This document shows positions 26,208 to 35,443 of a stretch of DNA of 64,000 nucleotides, in pieces. The notes beneath the pieces are model-generated. The model made no database searches. It was not told where the DNA came from and worked only from the letters and a program-made list of their open reading frames with translations. The DNA comes from Hymenobacter gummosus (GTDB taxonomy: Bacteria > Bacteroidota > Bacteroidia > Cytophagales > Hymenobacteraceae). The translations under genes and the position numbers were made by a program. Positions within the stretch are counted from its first letter, which is position 1. Each line of letters opens with the position of its first letter. The stretch covers positions 496,001 to 560,000 of the forward strand of contig NZ_RXOF01000001.1 in assembly GCF_003970915.1 (NCBI RefSeq). Direction: 5' to 3'.

Positions 26208-29200
26208 ATGCAGACACACTTATTCACTGACAGGCAACCACTTTCCAAACGAGTGCGGGACGCCGGCCACCGCTGGTTCGGCGGCCTGACCTTACTGTTG
26301 CTTGCGCTACTGAGCGGCCCGGCCACCTGGGCGCAGAGCGTAACGAATTACGCCTTCTCGCAAGGCAGCGGAACCTATGCGCCCATTAGTGGCACCGTCC
26401 TGGGTACTGCTACCTCATCCACTAGTGTTGGTGGCTCGCTCGACAACACCATTTACGCGTCGGGTACCCTGCCGTTTACGTTCTACTTCAACGGCACCGG
26501 CTACACCAGCTGCAACGTCTCGACCAACGGCTTTATCACGTTCGGCACCACCGCCCCTAGTTCATCAAGCTACACGCCCATCAGCGCCACTACGGCTTAT
26601 GCCGGCGCCATTTCGGCCGTGGGCATCGACCTGAACGCGGTAGCAACCGGCGACATTCAGGTCCAGACCGTGGGCACGGCTCCCAACCGGGAGTTTGTAA
26701 TCCAGTGGAGCAAGTTCCGGCCCTATGCCTTGTCGAGCACCGCTTACGTGCAGCTCAACTTCCAGATCCGGCTGAAGGAGGACAACACCATCAGCATTGT
26801 GTACGGTACTGGCCCTACTACCGGCTCCCCCGCCACCAGCGGCTCGGCCCAGGTGGGCCTGCGCGGCGCTACCAACAGCGACTATAAAAACCGCATCATC
26901 ACCGCCAACGCCTGGGCCAGCTCCACGCCCGGCACGGCCAACACCAGCAGCGCGGTACTATCCACTACCTCCCTGCCGCCATCCGGACTGATTTTTTCTT
27001 TCGCGGCCCCGCAGCCGGCGGCCCCCACCACGCTGACGTTTGCCAACGTCACCGGTACGGGCCTGACGCTCGGCTTCACCGATAACTCGACGACGGAAAC
27101 CAAGTTCCTGGTGCAGCAGTCGACGGACAACATCACGTTTACGACCCCGACGGGCGGCACCATCACCAGCACGACTACGGCGGGTACCGGCACGGCTTAC
27201 TCGCTGAACCTGACGGGCCTCACGCCGGGTACTACCTATTATTTCCGGGTCTTGGCCGTGGCCGAAGTGCCTTCCAGCGCCCTCACCGGCTCGCAGGCTA
27301 CCGCCGCCGGCACGCCCCGCTCGGTGAGCAGCCTCACGTACACCCAGAACGGGGCCACTACCTACCGCGGCCAGGTCAACCAGCAGGTGACGGGGCTGAA
27401 CGTGAATACGGCCGGCAACAGCGGCAGTGCCCTGACGCTCAACAGCATTACCTTTGACTTGGGCAGTACCAGCGCGGCCGACATCACCAACGCCCGCCTG
27501 TACAGCACGGGCAGCAGCGCCACATTTGCCACGACCACGCTGGTGGCCACGACGGGCACCATCGCCGGCAGCTACACGCTGACGCTGACCACGCCCGCCG
27601 CGCTGCCGACCGGCGACAATTATTTCTGGCTGGCCTACGACATCACGGCCACGGCCACGCCCGGCAATACGGTGGCCTCGGTGCCGACGGCCATCGACGT
27701 GGCGGGCACCAGCTACACGGCCGCCAGCACGCCGGCCATTACGCGGAGTGGCCCGGCGGCCGCCCGTACCATCGCCGCGCCGCTCAACGGCACCTACTCC
27801 GTGGGCGTGGGCGGCCAGTACCCCACGCTGACGGCCGCCATCAGCGACCTGACCCTGCGCGGTATCGACAACACGACGGCCGGCGCGACGGGCGTTACGT
27901 TCTCGCTCATCAACCAGGCGGCCACGACGGTGTACAACACCGCCAACGGTGAAACCTTCCCGCTGACGCTGGGCGTCATTGCGGGCGCCGACGCCACCCA
28001 CCGCCTCACCATCAAGCCCGCCAGCGGCGTGACGGCCAGCATCAGCGGCAGCGCGGCCAGCTCGGGCGCTATCGTGCTCAACGGGGCCGACTACGTCACC
28101 ATCGACGGCTCGAACGCGCCGGGCGGCACCACGCGCGACCTGAGCATCACCAACTCCAATACCAGCGCCAGCGCGGTGGCCATCTGGGTGAAAAGCCTGG
28201 GCACCGGGGCCGGGGCCACCTACGACCAGCTGCTGAACCTGAACCTGGCCGCCGGCTCCAACTCGGTCAACAGCTTCGGCATTTTCGTCGGCGGCAGCAG
28301 CGTCAGCACCTCCGGTACCGGCGCCGACAACGACTACCTGACCCTGCAGAACAACGCCATTACGACCTGCTACATGGGCATCTACGTGTCGGGCACGACG
28401 GCTACCTCGGCCGGCGGCCTCGACGGCCTCGTGGTTACGGGCAACGTGGTCGGGCCGGCTACGGCTGCTGCCGCCACTAACATCACCGGCTTCGGGATGC
28501 GCCTGGCCTACGCCGTGGGCGCCAGCGTGAGCGGCAATACGGTGCGCAACGTGGCCACGAGCACCGACCGGCCCCTGTACGGCCTACTCGCCGCGTATAC
28601 CCCGGGCCTGACACTGACCAACAACGTCGTCACGGACATTACCATCTCAAACACGTTCGGGACCTACGACGCGTACGGGCTGGTTCTGAGTACGGGCGTA
28701 CAGAATGCCACCATCAACGGCAATACCATCAGCGGGCTGTCGACCAATAGCACCGACACCGACTATGTGCCGGCGGGCTACGCCCTGGTTGTGAATACCG
28801 GCACGGCCAACGCCAACGTCACGCTCAGCAACAACGCCGTGAGCAACGTCACGGGTCGCTGGGGGCCGATTGGCATTTTCGTGGCGGGCTCGACGGCGCA
28901 GAGCGGCCTGAGCTTCTACTACAACTCCGTGAACCTGGCCGGCAGCTACACCAGCAGCAGCGGGGCGCTGTCGGCGGCGTTCTACGTGGCCAGCGGGGCT
29001 ACCGGCCTGGATGTGCGCAACAACATCTTCGCCAACACCCTGACGGGCAGCAACAGCTCCACCGCCAACTACGCGTTTGTGAGCGACGCGCCCAAGACGG
29101 CGTACACCGTCAGCAACTACAACGACTACTACGTCAGCGGGACGCAGAACGTAGTGGCCTACTTCAGCGGCGGCAACCGCACCCTGCCTCAGCTGCAGGA

Positions 29201-32200
29201 CGCCACCACCGGCACGGGCCAGGACGCCAACTCGATCAGCAAGCTGCCGCCCTTCGTCTCGGCCACCAACCTGCACATCGATAACACCCAGCCGACGGCC
29301 CCGGACCTGAACGGCAAGGCCACGCCGGTAAGCGTGACAACCGACTTCGACAGCCAGGCCCGCAACGCCTCCACGCCCGACATCGGGGCCGACGAGTTTA
29401 ACCTGCCCACCCAGGACGTGGGCATTACGGCGCTGGTGCAGCCGGGCGCGGCCAACTGCTACGCCGGCACCCAGCCAGTGCAGGTGACCATCCGGAACTT
29501 CGGCAGTACGGCCACCGCGCTGCCCATCCCGGTAGCGGTTACCATCACCTTCCCCGACAACTCGACGCAGACGCTGACGGGCACCTACTCCGGTACCCTG
29601 GCCGCCGGCGCTACGGCCGATTTTGCGGTGGGCACCTACACCGTAACGACCAGCGGCAGCTACACCTTCGCGGCCACGACGGCCTATTCGGCCGACCCGA
29701 CGGCCAGCAACGACGCCTACAGCCAGACCGTCACCGTGACCGTGCCGGAGGCCATTACCATCGTGGCGTCGCCCGTTACGCCGGTGTGCGGCGGCTCGCC
29801 GGTAACGCTGACGGCCAGCAGCGGCACCGCTTATACGTATAGCTGGACCAGCACCACCGGCGGCGCCCTGGCTACCACCACCGGCGCGACGGTGACGGCC
29901 AACCCGACGCAGACGGCCACCTACACCGTAACCGGCGTCAGCGGCTCGTGCACGATTACCCAGACGGTTACCGTCACCGTCAGCCCGACGCCGGCGGTGA
30001 GCGTAACAGCCCCGACCAGCGTGTGCGAAGGCAACTCGTTTACGGTGGCCGCGGCGGCTACCAGCACCAGCTACGATATCAGCGCCACGGCCGCCCCGAC
30101 CGCCGGCATCCCGGACAACAGCACCACGGGCGTGTCGTCGACGGTGACGCTGAGCGGGGCCCCGGCCGGCGCCGTTGTCAGCAACAACAGCGTTATCAAG
30201 GTCACGCTCAACATCAACCACACCTTCGACAGCGACGTGGACGTGTACCTGGTGGGGCCGAACGGGGCCGGCACGCTGGAGCTGACCACCGACAACGGCA
30301 GCTCGGGCCTCAACTACACCAACACGGTGCTGAGCACGGCTGCCACCAACGTCATCGGCCCGCCCGGCAATAACACCGCCCCCTTCACCGGCACCTACCG
30401 CCCCGAAGGCACCACCGCCACCGCCCCCACGCTTGGCTCCTACACGCTGCCAGCCGCGGCCCTGAACGGGGCCGCTGTCAACGGCACCTGGACGCTGTGG
30501 GTGTTCGACGATGTCTCCGGCGACATTGGCACGCTGGCCAACTGGTCGTTGCAGATTTCGGAAACCAACCCGACGACCAGCACCCTGACCGGCCCGGCCG
30601 GCGCCACCATCACCGGCCCGGTGGTCAGCGGCAATACCGCCACCTTCACCGTCAACAACGCCCCGACGGGCGCCAACGCCTACACGCTCACGACCACCGA
30701 CAACGTGAGCAGCTGCGCCACCACGACGGCCGTGAACGTGACCGTCAACCCCGGCCCGACGGCCACCGTGACCAGCACGCCCCCGACCGTCGACCCCGGC
30801 CAGGCGGCTACCGTGACCATTGCCCTGACGGGTACCGGTCCGTGGACGTTTACCTACACCACCAACGGCGCCAACCCGCAGACGGTCACCAATACGAGCA
30901 CCAACCCCTATACCTTCAGCACCGGCGCGCTTTCGAGCCCGACGACCTACGCACTGACGGCCCTGAATGACGCCAGCTGCCCGGCTACGGCCGCCAACCT
31001 GGCCAGCGCCACGGTCACCGTGGGCATCAATGCGCCGCAGGTAGACGTGGCCGCCGTGGCCCTGCTCAGCCCGGCCAGCACCCTGAACAGCTGCGTCAGC
31101 GGCCCGCAGACGGTGACGGTGCGCGTCCAGAACGCGGGCACCCAGCCCCTGAACCTCAGCACTGACCCAGTGACCGTGACGGTGAACGTGACGGGCGCCG
31201 CTACCCAGACGTACACGACCACGCTCAGCACCGGGACGCTGGCCGCCAACGCCACCCAGGACGTGACGCTGACCACCGCGCTGAGCATGAGCACCTCGGG
31301 CACCTATACCTTCGCCCTGAGTGCCACTACCCCCGCCGACGGCAATACCGGCAACGACACCCGCACCGAAACGCGGACCGTGCCGCTGGCCCCGGCCGTG
31401 GTGGTGACGGCCCCAACGGAAAACTGCGCGGGCACGTCGTTCACGGTATCGGCGGCGGTGAATACTTACTCGGGCACGGCCGCCCCGAACGCCGCCATTC
31501 CCGACAACAGCACCACGGGCGCTACCTCGACGGTAACGCTGAGCGGGGCCCCGGCTGGCGCCGTCATCAGCAGCAGCAGCCTTATCCGGGTCCGGCTCAA
31601 CATCAACCACGCTTACCTCGAAGACGTGGACGTGTACCTGGTGGGACCGAACGGGGCCGGCACGCTGGAGCTGACCACCGACAACGGCGGCTCGGGTGAC
31701 AACTACACCAACACGGTGCTGAGCACGGCCGCTACCAACGTCATCGGCTCGACGGGCAACACCACCGCCCCCTTCACCGGCACCTACCGCCCCGAAAGCA
31801 CCACCGCCACCGCCCCGGCCGTGGGCTCCTACGCCCTGCCGGCCGCGGCCCTGAACGGGGCCGCTATCAACGGCACCTGGACGTTGCGCGTGTTCGACGA
31901 TGCTTCCCTGCTTTCGGGGACGCTGGTGAACTGGACGCTGGAAATTACCGACCCGGTCAGTGGCGCCGTCAGCACCCTGACCGGCCCGGCCGGCGCCACC
32001 ATCACCGGCCCGGTGGTCAGCGGCGGCACCTCGACGTTTACGGTGAGCAACGCCCCGCTGGGCGCCAACGGCTACACCCTGACGACCACCGACAACACCA
32101 CCAACTGCGCGGTGACCAACAACTTCTCGGTGACGACGACAGAAACCAGCACCTGGACCGGCGCGGTATCGACGGACTGGAACACGGCCGGCAACTGGTC

Positions 32201-33608
32201 GGCCTGCGTGCCGGACCAGACCATCAACGCGCTGATTCCGGGCGGCCTGGCCCGCTACCCGGTGCTGCCGACGCTGTCGGGCGGCTACGACGTGAAGTCG
32301 CTCACCATTGCCAGCGGGGCCACGCTCACGCACAGCGCCAGCAACCTGCGCGTCTGGGGTGACCTGACCAACAACGGCACGGCCACGTTCTCGGGCGGCA
32401 CGGTCCTCTTCCGGGGCGGCGCGGCCCAGACGCTGACCGGCACATTGAGCTTCAACAACGTGACGGTGAACAAATCGGCCGATACGCTGCGGGTGGTGGG
32501 CAACCAGACCATTGCCGGCAGCCTGACCATGACCAGCGGCATCTTCAAGACCTACTCGCCCGCTACCACCTACCAGCTCACGCTGGCCGGCACGATTTCG
32601 GAAACGGCCAGCAGCTTCGTGCTGGGCAACGTGGTGAGCAGCGCCACGCTCGGCACCGACGGGGCCAGCTCCGACTTCGGCGGCCTGGGCCTGACGCTGA
32701 CCGCCCGCAGCACCGGCGGGGCCAGCCTGCCCGGCCTCACCACCGTGCTGCGCCGCACCGGTAAGCCCATGTACGGCATGTCGAACAGCACCAGCATCCG
32801 CCGCCAGTACGACATCCAGCCCGCCGTCGACACCAATCTGAACGTGGATATGGTGTTCGGCTACGCGGATTCGGGCTACGAGCTGCACGGCCTCCCGGAA
32901 GCCGAGCTGACCTTGTTCAGCAACGCGGGCGTGCCCGGTGGCTGGCGCCAGGAAGGCTTCACCAGCCGCGACGCGGCGGCCAACACCGTGACGCTGAACG
33001 GCCTGAACCACCTCTCCCTGTGGACCCTGGGCAGCAGCGCCACGCCGCTGCCGGTGAGCCTGACCAGCTTCGAGGCCAAGCGCCAAGGAGCTGACGCCCT
33101 GCTGACGTGGACGACGGCCCAGGAGAAAAACAACCGGGGCTTCGAGGTGCAGGTATCGACGGACGGGCGCACCTTCCGCCGGCTGGGCTTCGTGGCCAGC
33201 GAGGCCCCCAACTCCACTACCGCCCGCCGCTACCAGTTTCTCGACCGCGAAGCCGGCAAGCAAGGCCTGCGCTACTACCGCCTGCGCCAGCTGGACCTGG
33301 ACGGCACCGAGGCCTTCTTCGGGCCCAAGGCGGTGCAGTTTGAGGGCGGGGTGAAGCTGGCGGTGTCGGTCCTGCCCAACCCCTTCGGTCAGCAGCTGAG
33401 CGTGGACGTGACCAGCCCCGCGGCCGGCGCCACCGAGCTGCTGCTCTACGATGCCCTGGGCCGCGTGGTACTGCGGCAGCCGGTGCAGCTGGGCGCGGGA
33501 GCCCAGCGCGTGGAGCTGCGCGAAGTGCAGCAGCTGCCCGCCGGCACCTACCTGCTACGCCTGAGCAGCGCCGGCCAAACCGGCACCGTGCGCGTGGTGA
33601 AGCAGTAA
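26208..33608 (+). CDS. giant T9SS-exported multidomain adhesin
   Basis: This encodes 2466 residues. A signal peptide ends near residue 43 (GPATWAQ). Regions follow in order: a beta-rich N-terminal domain; FN3 (about 264-371, with LTGLTPGTTYYFRVLAV); a BNR-associated-like domain (about 372-520, ending FWLAYDITATATPGN); a parallel beta-helix region (about 525-1064, with many NNAI/NTVRN turns, ending DIGADEF); CARDB- and PKD-like modules; and two proprotein-convertase P-like domains (about 1290-1455 and 1750-1918). A PLPVSLTSFEAK linker precedes a type A T9SS sorting domain (about 2385-2466, LPNPFGQQLSV...GTYLLRL). It is a secreted or surface-attached protein with a probable adhesion role. Confidence 0.92.
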   Translation: MQTHLFTDRQPLSKRVRDAGHRWFGGLTLLLLALLSGPATWAQSVTNYAFSQGSGTYAPISGTVLGTATSSTSVGGSLDNTIYASGTLPFTFYFNGTGYTSCNVSTNGFITFGTTAPSSSSYTPISATTAYAGAISAVGIDLNAVATGDIQVQTVGTAPNREFVIQWSKFRPYALSSTAYVQLNFQIRLKEDNTISIVYGTGPTTGSPATSGSAQVGLRGATNSDYKNRIITANAWASSTPGTANTSSAVLSTTSLPPSGLIFSFAAPQPAAPTTLTFANVTGTGLTLGFTDNSTTETKFLVQQSTDNITFTTPTGGTITSTTTAGTGTAYSLNLTGLTPGTTYYFRVLAVAEVPSSALTGSQATAAGTPRSVSSLTYTQNGATTYRGQVNQQVTGLNVNTAGNSGSALTLNSITFDLGSTSAADITNARLYSTGSSATFATTTLVATTGTIAGSYTLTLTTPAALPTGDNYFWLAYDITATATPGNTVASVPTAIDVAGTSYTAASTPAITRSGPAAARTIAAPLNGTYSVGVGGQYPTLTAAISDLTLRGIDNTTAGATGVTFSLINQAATTVYNTANGETFPLTLGVIAGADATHRLTIKPASGVTASISGSAASSGAIVLNGADYVTIDGSNAPGGTTRDLSITNSNTSASAVAIWVKSLGTGAGATYDQLLNLNLAAGSNSVNSFGIFVGGSSVSTSGTGADNDYLTLQNNAITTCYMGIYVSGTTATSAGGLDGLVVTGNVVGPATAAAATNITGFGMRLAYAVGASVSGNTVRNVATSTDRPLYGLLAAYTPGLTLTNNVVTDITISNTFGTYDAYGLVLSTGVQNATINGNTISGLSTNSTDTDYVPAGYALVVNTGTANANVTLSNNAVSNVTGRWGPIGIFVAGSTAQSGLSFYYNSVNLAGSYTSSSGALSAAFYVASGATGLDVRNNIFANTLTGSNSSTANYAFVSDAPKTAYTVSNYNDYYVSGTQNVVAYFSGGNRTLPQLQDATTGTGQDANSISKLPPFVSATNLHIDNTQPTAPDLNGKATPVSVTTDFDSQARNASTPDIGADEFNLPTQDVGITALVQPGAANCYAGTQPVQVTIRNFGSTATALPIPVAVTITFPDNSTQTLTGTYSGTLAAGATADFAVGTYTVTTSGSYTFAATTAYSADPTASNDAYSQTVTVTVPEAITIVASPVTPVCGGSPVTLTASSGTAYTYSWTSTTGGALATTTGATVTANPTQTATYTVTGVSGSCTITQTVTVTVSPTPAVSVTAPTSVCEGNSFTVAAAATSTSYDISATAAPTAGIPDNSTTGVSSTVTLSGAPAGAVVSNNSVIKVTLNINHTFDSDVDVYLVGPNGAGTLELTTDNGSSGLNYTNTVLSTAATNVIGPPGNNTAPFTGTYRPEGTTATAPTLGSYTLPAAALNGAAVNGTWTLWVFDDVSGDIGTLANWSLQISETNPTTSTLTGPAGATITGPVVSGNTATFTVNNAPTGANAYTLTTTDNVSSCATTTAVNVTVNPGPTATVTSTPPTVDPGQAATVTIALTGTGPWTFTYTTNGANPQTVTNTSTNPYTFSTGALSSPTTYALTALNDASCPATAANLASATVTVGINAPQVDVAAVALLSPASTLNSCVSGPQTVTVRVQNAGTQPLNLSTDPVTVTVNVTGAATQTYTTTLSTGTLAANATQDVTLTTALSMSTSGTYTFALSATTPADGNTGNDTRTETRTVPLAPAVVVTAPTENCAGTSFTVSAAVNTYSGTAAPNAAIPDNSTTGATSTVTLSGAPAGAVISSSSLIRVRLNINHAYLEDVDVYLVGPNGAGTLELTTDNGGSGDNYTNTVLSTAATNVIGSTGNTTAPFTGTYRPESTTATAPAVGSYALPAAALNGAAINGTWTLRVFDDASLLSGTLVNWTLEITDPVSGAVSTLTGPAGATITGPVVSGGTSTFTVSNAPLGANGYTLTTTDNTTNCAVTNNFSVTTTETSTWTGAVSTDWNTAGNWSACVPDQTINALIPGGLARYPVLPTLSGGYDVKSLTIASGATLTHSASNLRVWGDLTNNGTATFSGGTVLFRGGAAQTLTGTLSFNNVTVNKSADTLRVVGNQTIAGSLTMTSGIFKTYSPATTYQLTLAGTISETASSFVLGNVVSSATLGTDGASSDFGGLGLTLTARSTGGASLPGLTTVLRRTGKPMYGMSNSTSIRRQYDIQPAVDTNLNVDMVFGYADSGYELHGLPEAELTLFSNAGVPGGWRQEGFTSRDAAANTVTLNGLNHLSLWTLGSSATPLPVSLTSFEAKRQGADALLTWTTAQEKNNRGFEVQVSTDGRTFRRLGFVASEAPNSTTARRYQFLDREAGKQGLRYYRLRQLDLDGTEAFFGPKAVQFEGGVKLAVSVLPNPFGQQLSVDVTSPAAGATELLLYDALGRVVLRQPVQLGAGAQRVELREVQQLPAGTYLLRLSSAGQTGTVRVVKQ

Positions 33609-33624
33609 AAGCCCAGTTGGTGCG

Positions 33625-33663
33625 TAAAAAAAGCCCTGCCGACAGTGTCGGCAGGGCTTTTTT
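33625..33663. terminator. bidirectional terminator between adhesin and serine dehydratase
   Basis: A 12-bp perfect stem (AGCCCTGCCGAC with GTCGGCAGGGCT) has a three-base loop, with an A-run before it and a T-run after it. It can therefore stop transcription from both converging genes. Confidence 0.92.
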
Positions 33664-33731
33664 GTGGTCGAACGTGACCGGACAAAGCTGCTGTCTGCTG
33701 GCGGCTCCAGCGGCCCGCCCTACGCCAGGGC

Positions 33732-34637
33732 CTATGCCTCGGGCTGGTCGGGCAGAATCTGGATGTCCTGCACCAGCACCTTCTGCTCGATCTGGCGGGC
33801 GCGCGGGGTATTGGCCAGGCCGCCCAGGGCGGTTTCCTTGTAGCGCGTTTCCATGCTTTCCCCCACTTCGCCCAGAGCCGCCACGCACTGGTCGACGGGA
33901 ATGACCGGGTCGACGCCGGCAATGGCAATCTGGGCGGAGGAGAAGGCAATGGCCGAGGCCGAGGCGTTGCGCACCACGCAGGGCACTTCCACCAGCCCGG
34001 CCACCGGGTCGCACACCAGCCCGAGCATGCACTGAATGGTAATGGCTACGGCGGCGAAGGTCTGCTCCACCGAGCCACCCAGGGCGTACACGATGGCCGC
34101 CGAGCCCATGGCCGCCGCCGAGCCGGTTTCGGCCTGGCAGCCGCCCACGGCCCCGGCCAGGGAGGCGTTCTGCTCGATAATGAGGGCCACGCCGGCCGCA
34201 ATCAGCAGGCCTTCGAGGATGGTTTGGTCATCAAGCTGGTGCAGCTCCTGCACGGTGGTGAGGATGCCGGGCAGGATGCCCGAGGCCCCGGCCGTGGGCG
34301 CGGCCACCACCCGGCCCATGCAGGAGTTGACTTCCTTGGCCCCGAGGGCGCGGGTGACGAGCATCTTAAACTCGGGCGACAACACGGTGACGGGCGAGGC
34401 GGCAACTTTCTTGGCGCCGTTCTTAATCATGCCCGAGCGCGAGGTCATGTCGGTCGTGAGGCCGGTGTGCACCGCGTCGCGCATCACGTCGTAGGCGCGC
34501 TGCAGGCCGTCCCAGATGTCGGCCTCGGAGCGGCCCTTCTGCTCCATCTCGTAGGCCAGCACGGGCTGCCAGAGGGCTTCGCCGGTACTGGCGCAGTGCT
34601 GCTGCCAGGAGGCAAAATCGGTGAATAACAAAGACAT
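33732..34637 (-). CDS. sdaA: L-serine ammonia-lyase, iron-sulfur-dependent, alpha-type subunit
   Basis: This encodes 301 residues from ATG 34637 (MSLLFTDFASWQQHC). The region matches the SDH alpha domain. Cluster-binding Cys residues are seen in NSCMGRVVAAPTAGASG, VGGCQAETGSAAAM and LVCDPVAGLVEVPC. The enzyme deaminates L-serine to pyruvate using a 4Fe-4S cluster. Two-subunit enzymes also need a beta chain, and none is adjacent. The end, QKVLVQDIQILPDQPEA, is complete, so this is not a truncated single-chain enzyme. Confidence 0.92.
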   Translation of the reverse strand: MSLLFTDFASWQQHCASTGEALWQPVLAYEMEQKGRSEADIWDGLQRAYDVMRDAVHTGLTTDMTSRSGMIKNGAKKVAASPVTVLSPEFKMLVTRALGAKEVNSCMGRVVAAPTAGASGILPGILTTVQELHQLDDQTILEGLLIAAGVALIIEQNASLAGAVGGCQAETGSAAAMGSAAIVYALGGSVEQTFAAVAITIQCMLGLVCDPVAGLVEVPCVVRNASASAIAFSSAQIAIAGVDPVIPVDQCVAALGEVGESMETRYKETALGGLANTPRARQIEQKVLVQDIQILPDQPEA

Positions 34638-34927
34638 GGTCGGGTGGGGAAAACGGGGAATGGATTGGAAACCGCGGCGGCTCCCGACTGCTTCAAACGC
34701 AGCCGCTGAAAACCGGGTGCCCCGCGGGGCGGCGAATTTCGCTAATTCCCCTCCGATGGCCACCCTAGTACCGCATTGGAGTGCTGCGGCATTCGTCGCG
34801 CCGGGCCGGAGTACCGCCCCAGGGTGAAGCTGCTCAAGGACATACACCCGCCGGCCGCGCTTCTGCCCAACCGGTCAGGGGGCTTGCCGGCCTCACGCTC
34901 AAACCGGCTTGCTACCTTGGCAGCCTC

Positions 34928-35383
34928 ATGACAGCCCCTATGTCTTCCGAGCAGTTCACCATCAGCACCGACGCGGCCCGCCTCGACGTGGCCCTGATTC
35001 ACGACTACCTCAGCAATCATTCCTACTGGGCGCCGGGCATCAGCCAGGAGCTGGTGGAGCGCAGCATCCGCAACTCCCTGTGCTTCGGCCTTTACGCCCC
35101 CGATGGCCGGCAGGCCGGCTTTGCCCGCATCATCTCCGACCGCGCCACCTTCGCCTACCTCTGCGACGTGTTCGTGCTGGAGGAGTTCCGGGGCCGGGGC
35201 CTCAGCAAGCGGCTGATGCAGTACATCAGCCAGCACCCCGAGCTGCAGGGCCTGCGCCGCTGGATGCTCGGCACCCGCGACGCCCACTCGCTCTACGCCC
35301 AGTTCGGCTTCACGCCCCTGGCCAGCCCGGGCCGTTTCATGGAAAACGCCAAGCTCGACCCGTACCGGCCGGTGGCGCAGTAG
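34928..35383 (+). CDS. GNAT family N-acetyltransferase
   Basis: This encodes 151 residues from ATG 34928; an alternative ATG at 34940 is also possible. The GNAT core shows a beta strand (ATFAYLCDVFVLEEF), the acetyl-CoA pyrophosphate loop RGRGLSKRL and the C-terminal DAHSLYAQFGFTPL motif. Its length is typical of single-domain GNATs. The acceptor is unknown. A -7-like TACCTTGG ends seven bases before the ATG. Confidence 0.9.
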   Translation: MTAPMSSEQFTISTDAARLDVALIHDYLSNHSYWAPGISQELVERSIRNSLCFGLYAPDGRQAGFARIISDRATFAYLCDVFVLEEFRGRGLSKRLMQYISQHPELQGLRRWMLGTRDAHSLYAQFGFTPLASPGRFMENAKLDPYRPVAQ

Positions 35384-35443
35384 AAGCCACTGGGGTAGGC
35401 CAGCTCACTCAGCCTGCATAGCACGCAGCATGACCGTGGCGGG

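Noticed and set aside
28647-33263. Uninterrupted 1538-codon frame on the minus strand opposite the giant adhesin
   Set aside because: Its translation is low-complexity Gly/Ala/Arg/Val/His with no domain, signal or start context. It is a by-product of strong third-position GC bias and repetitive Thr/Ala codons in the real gene.
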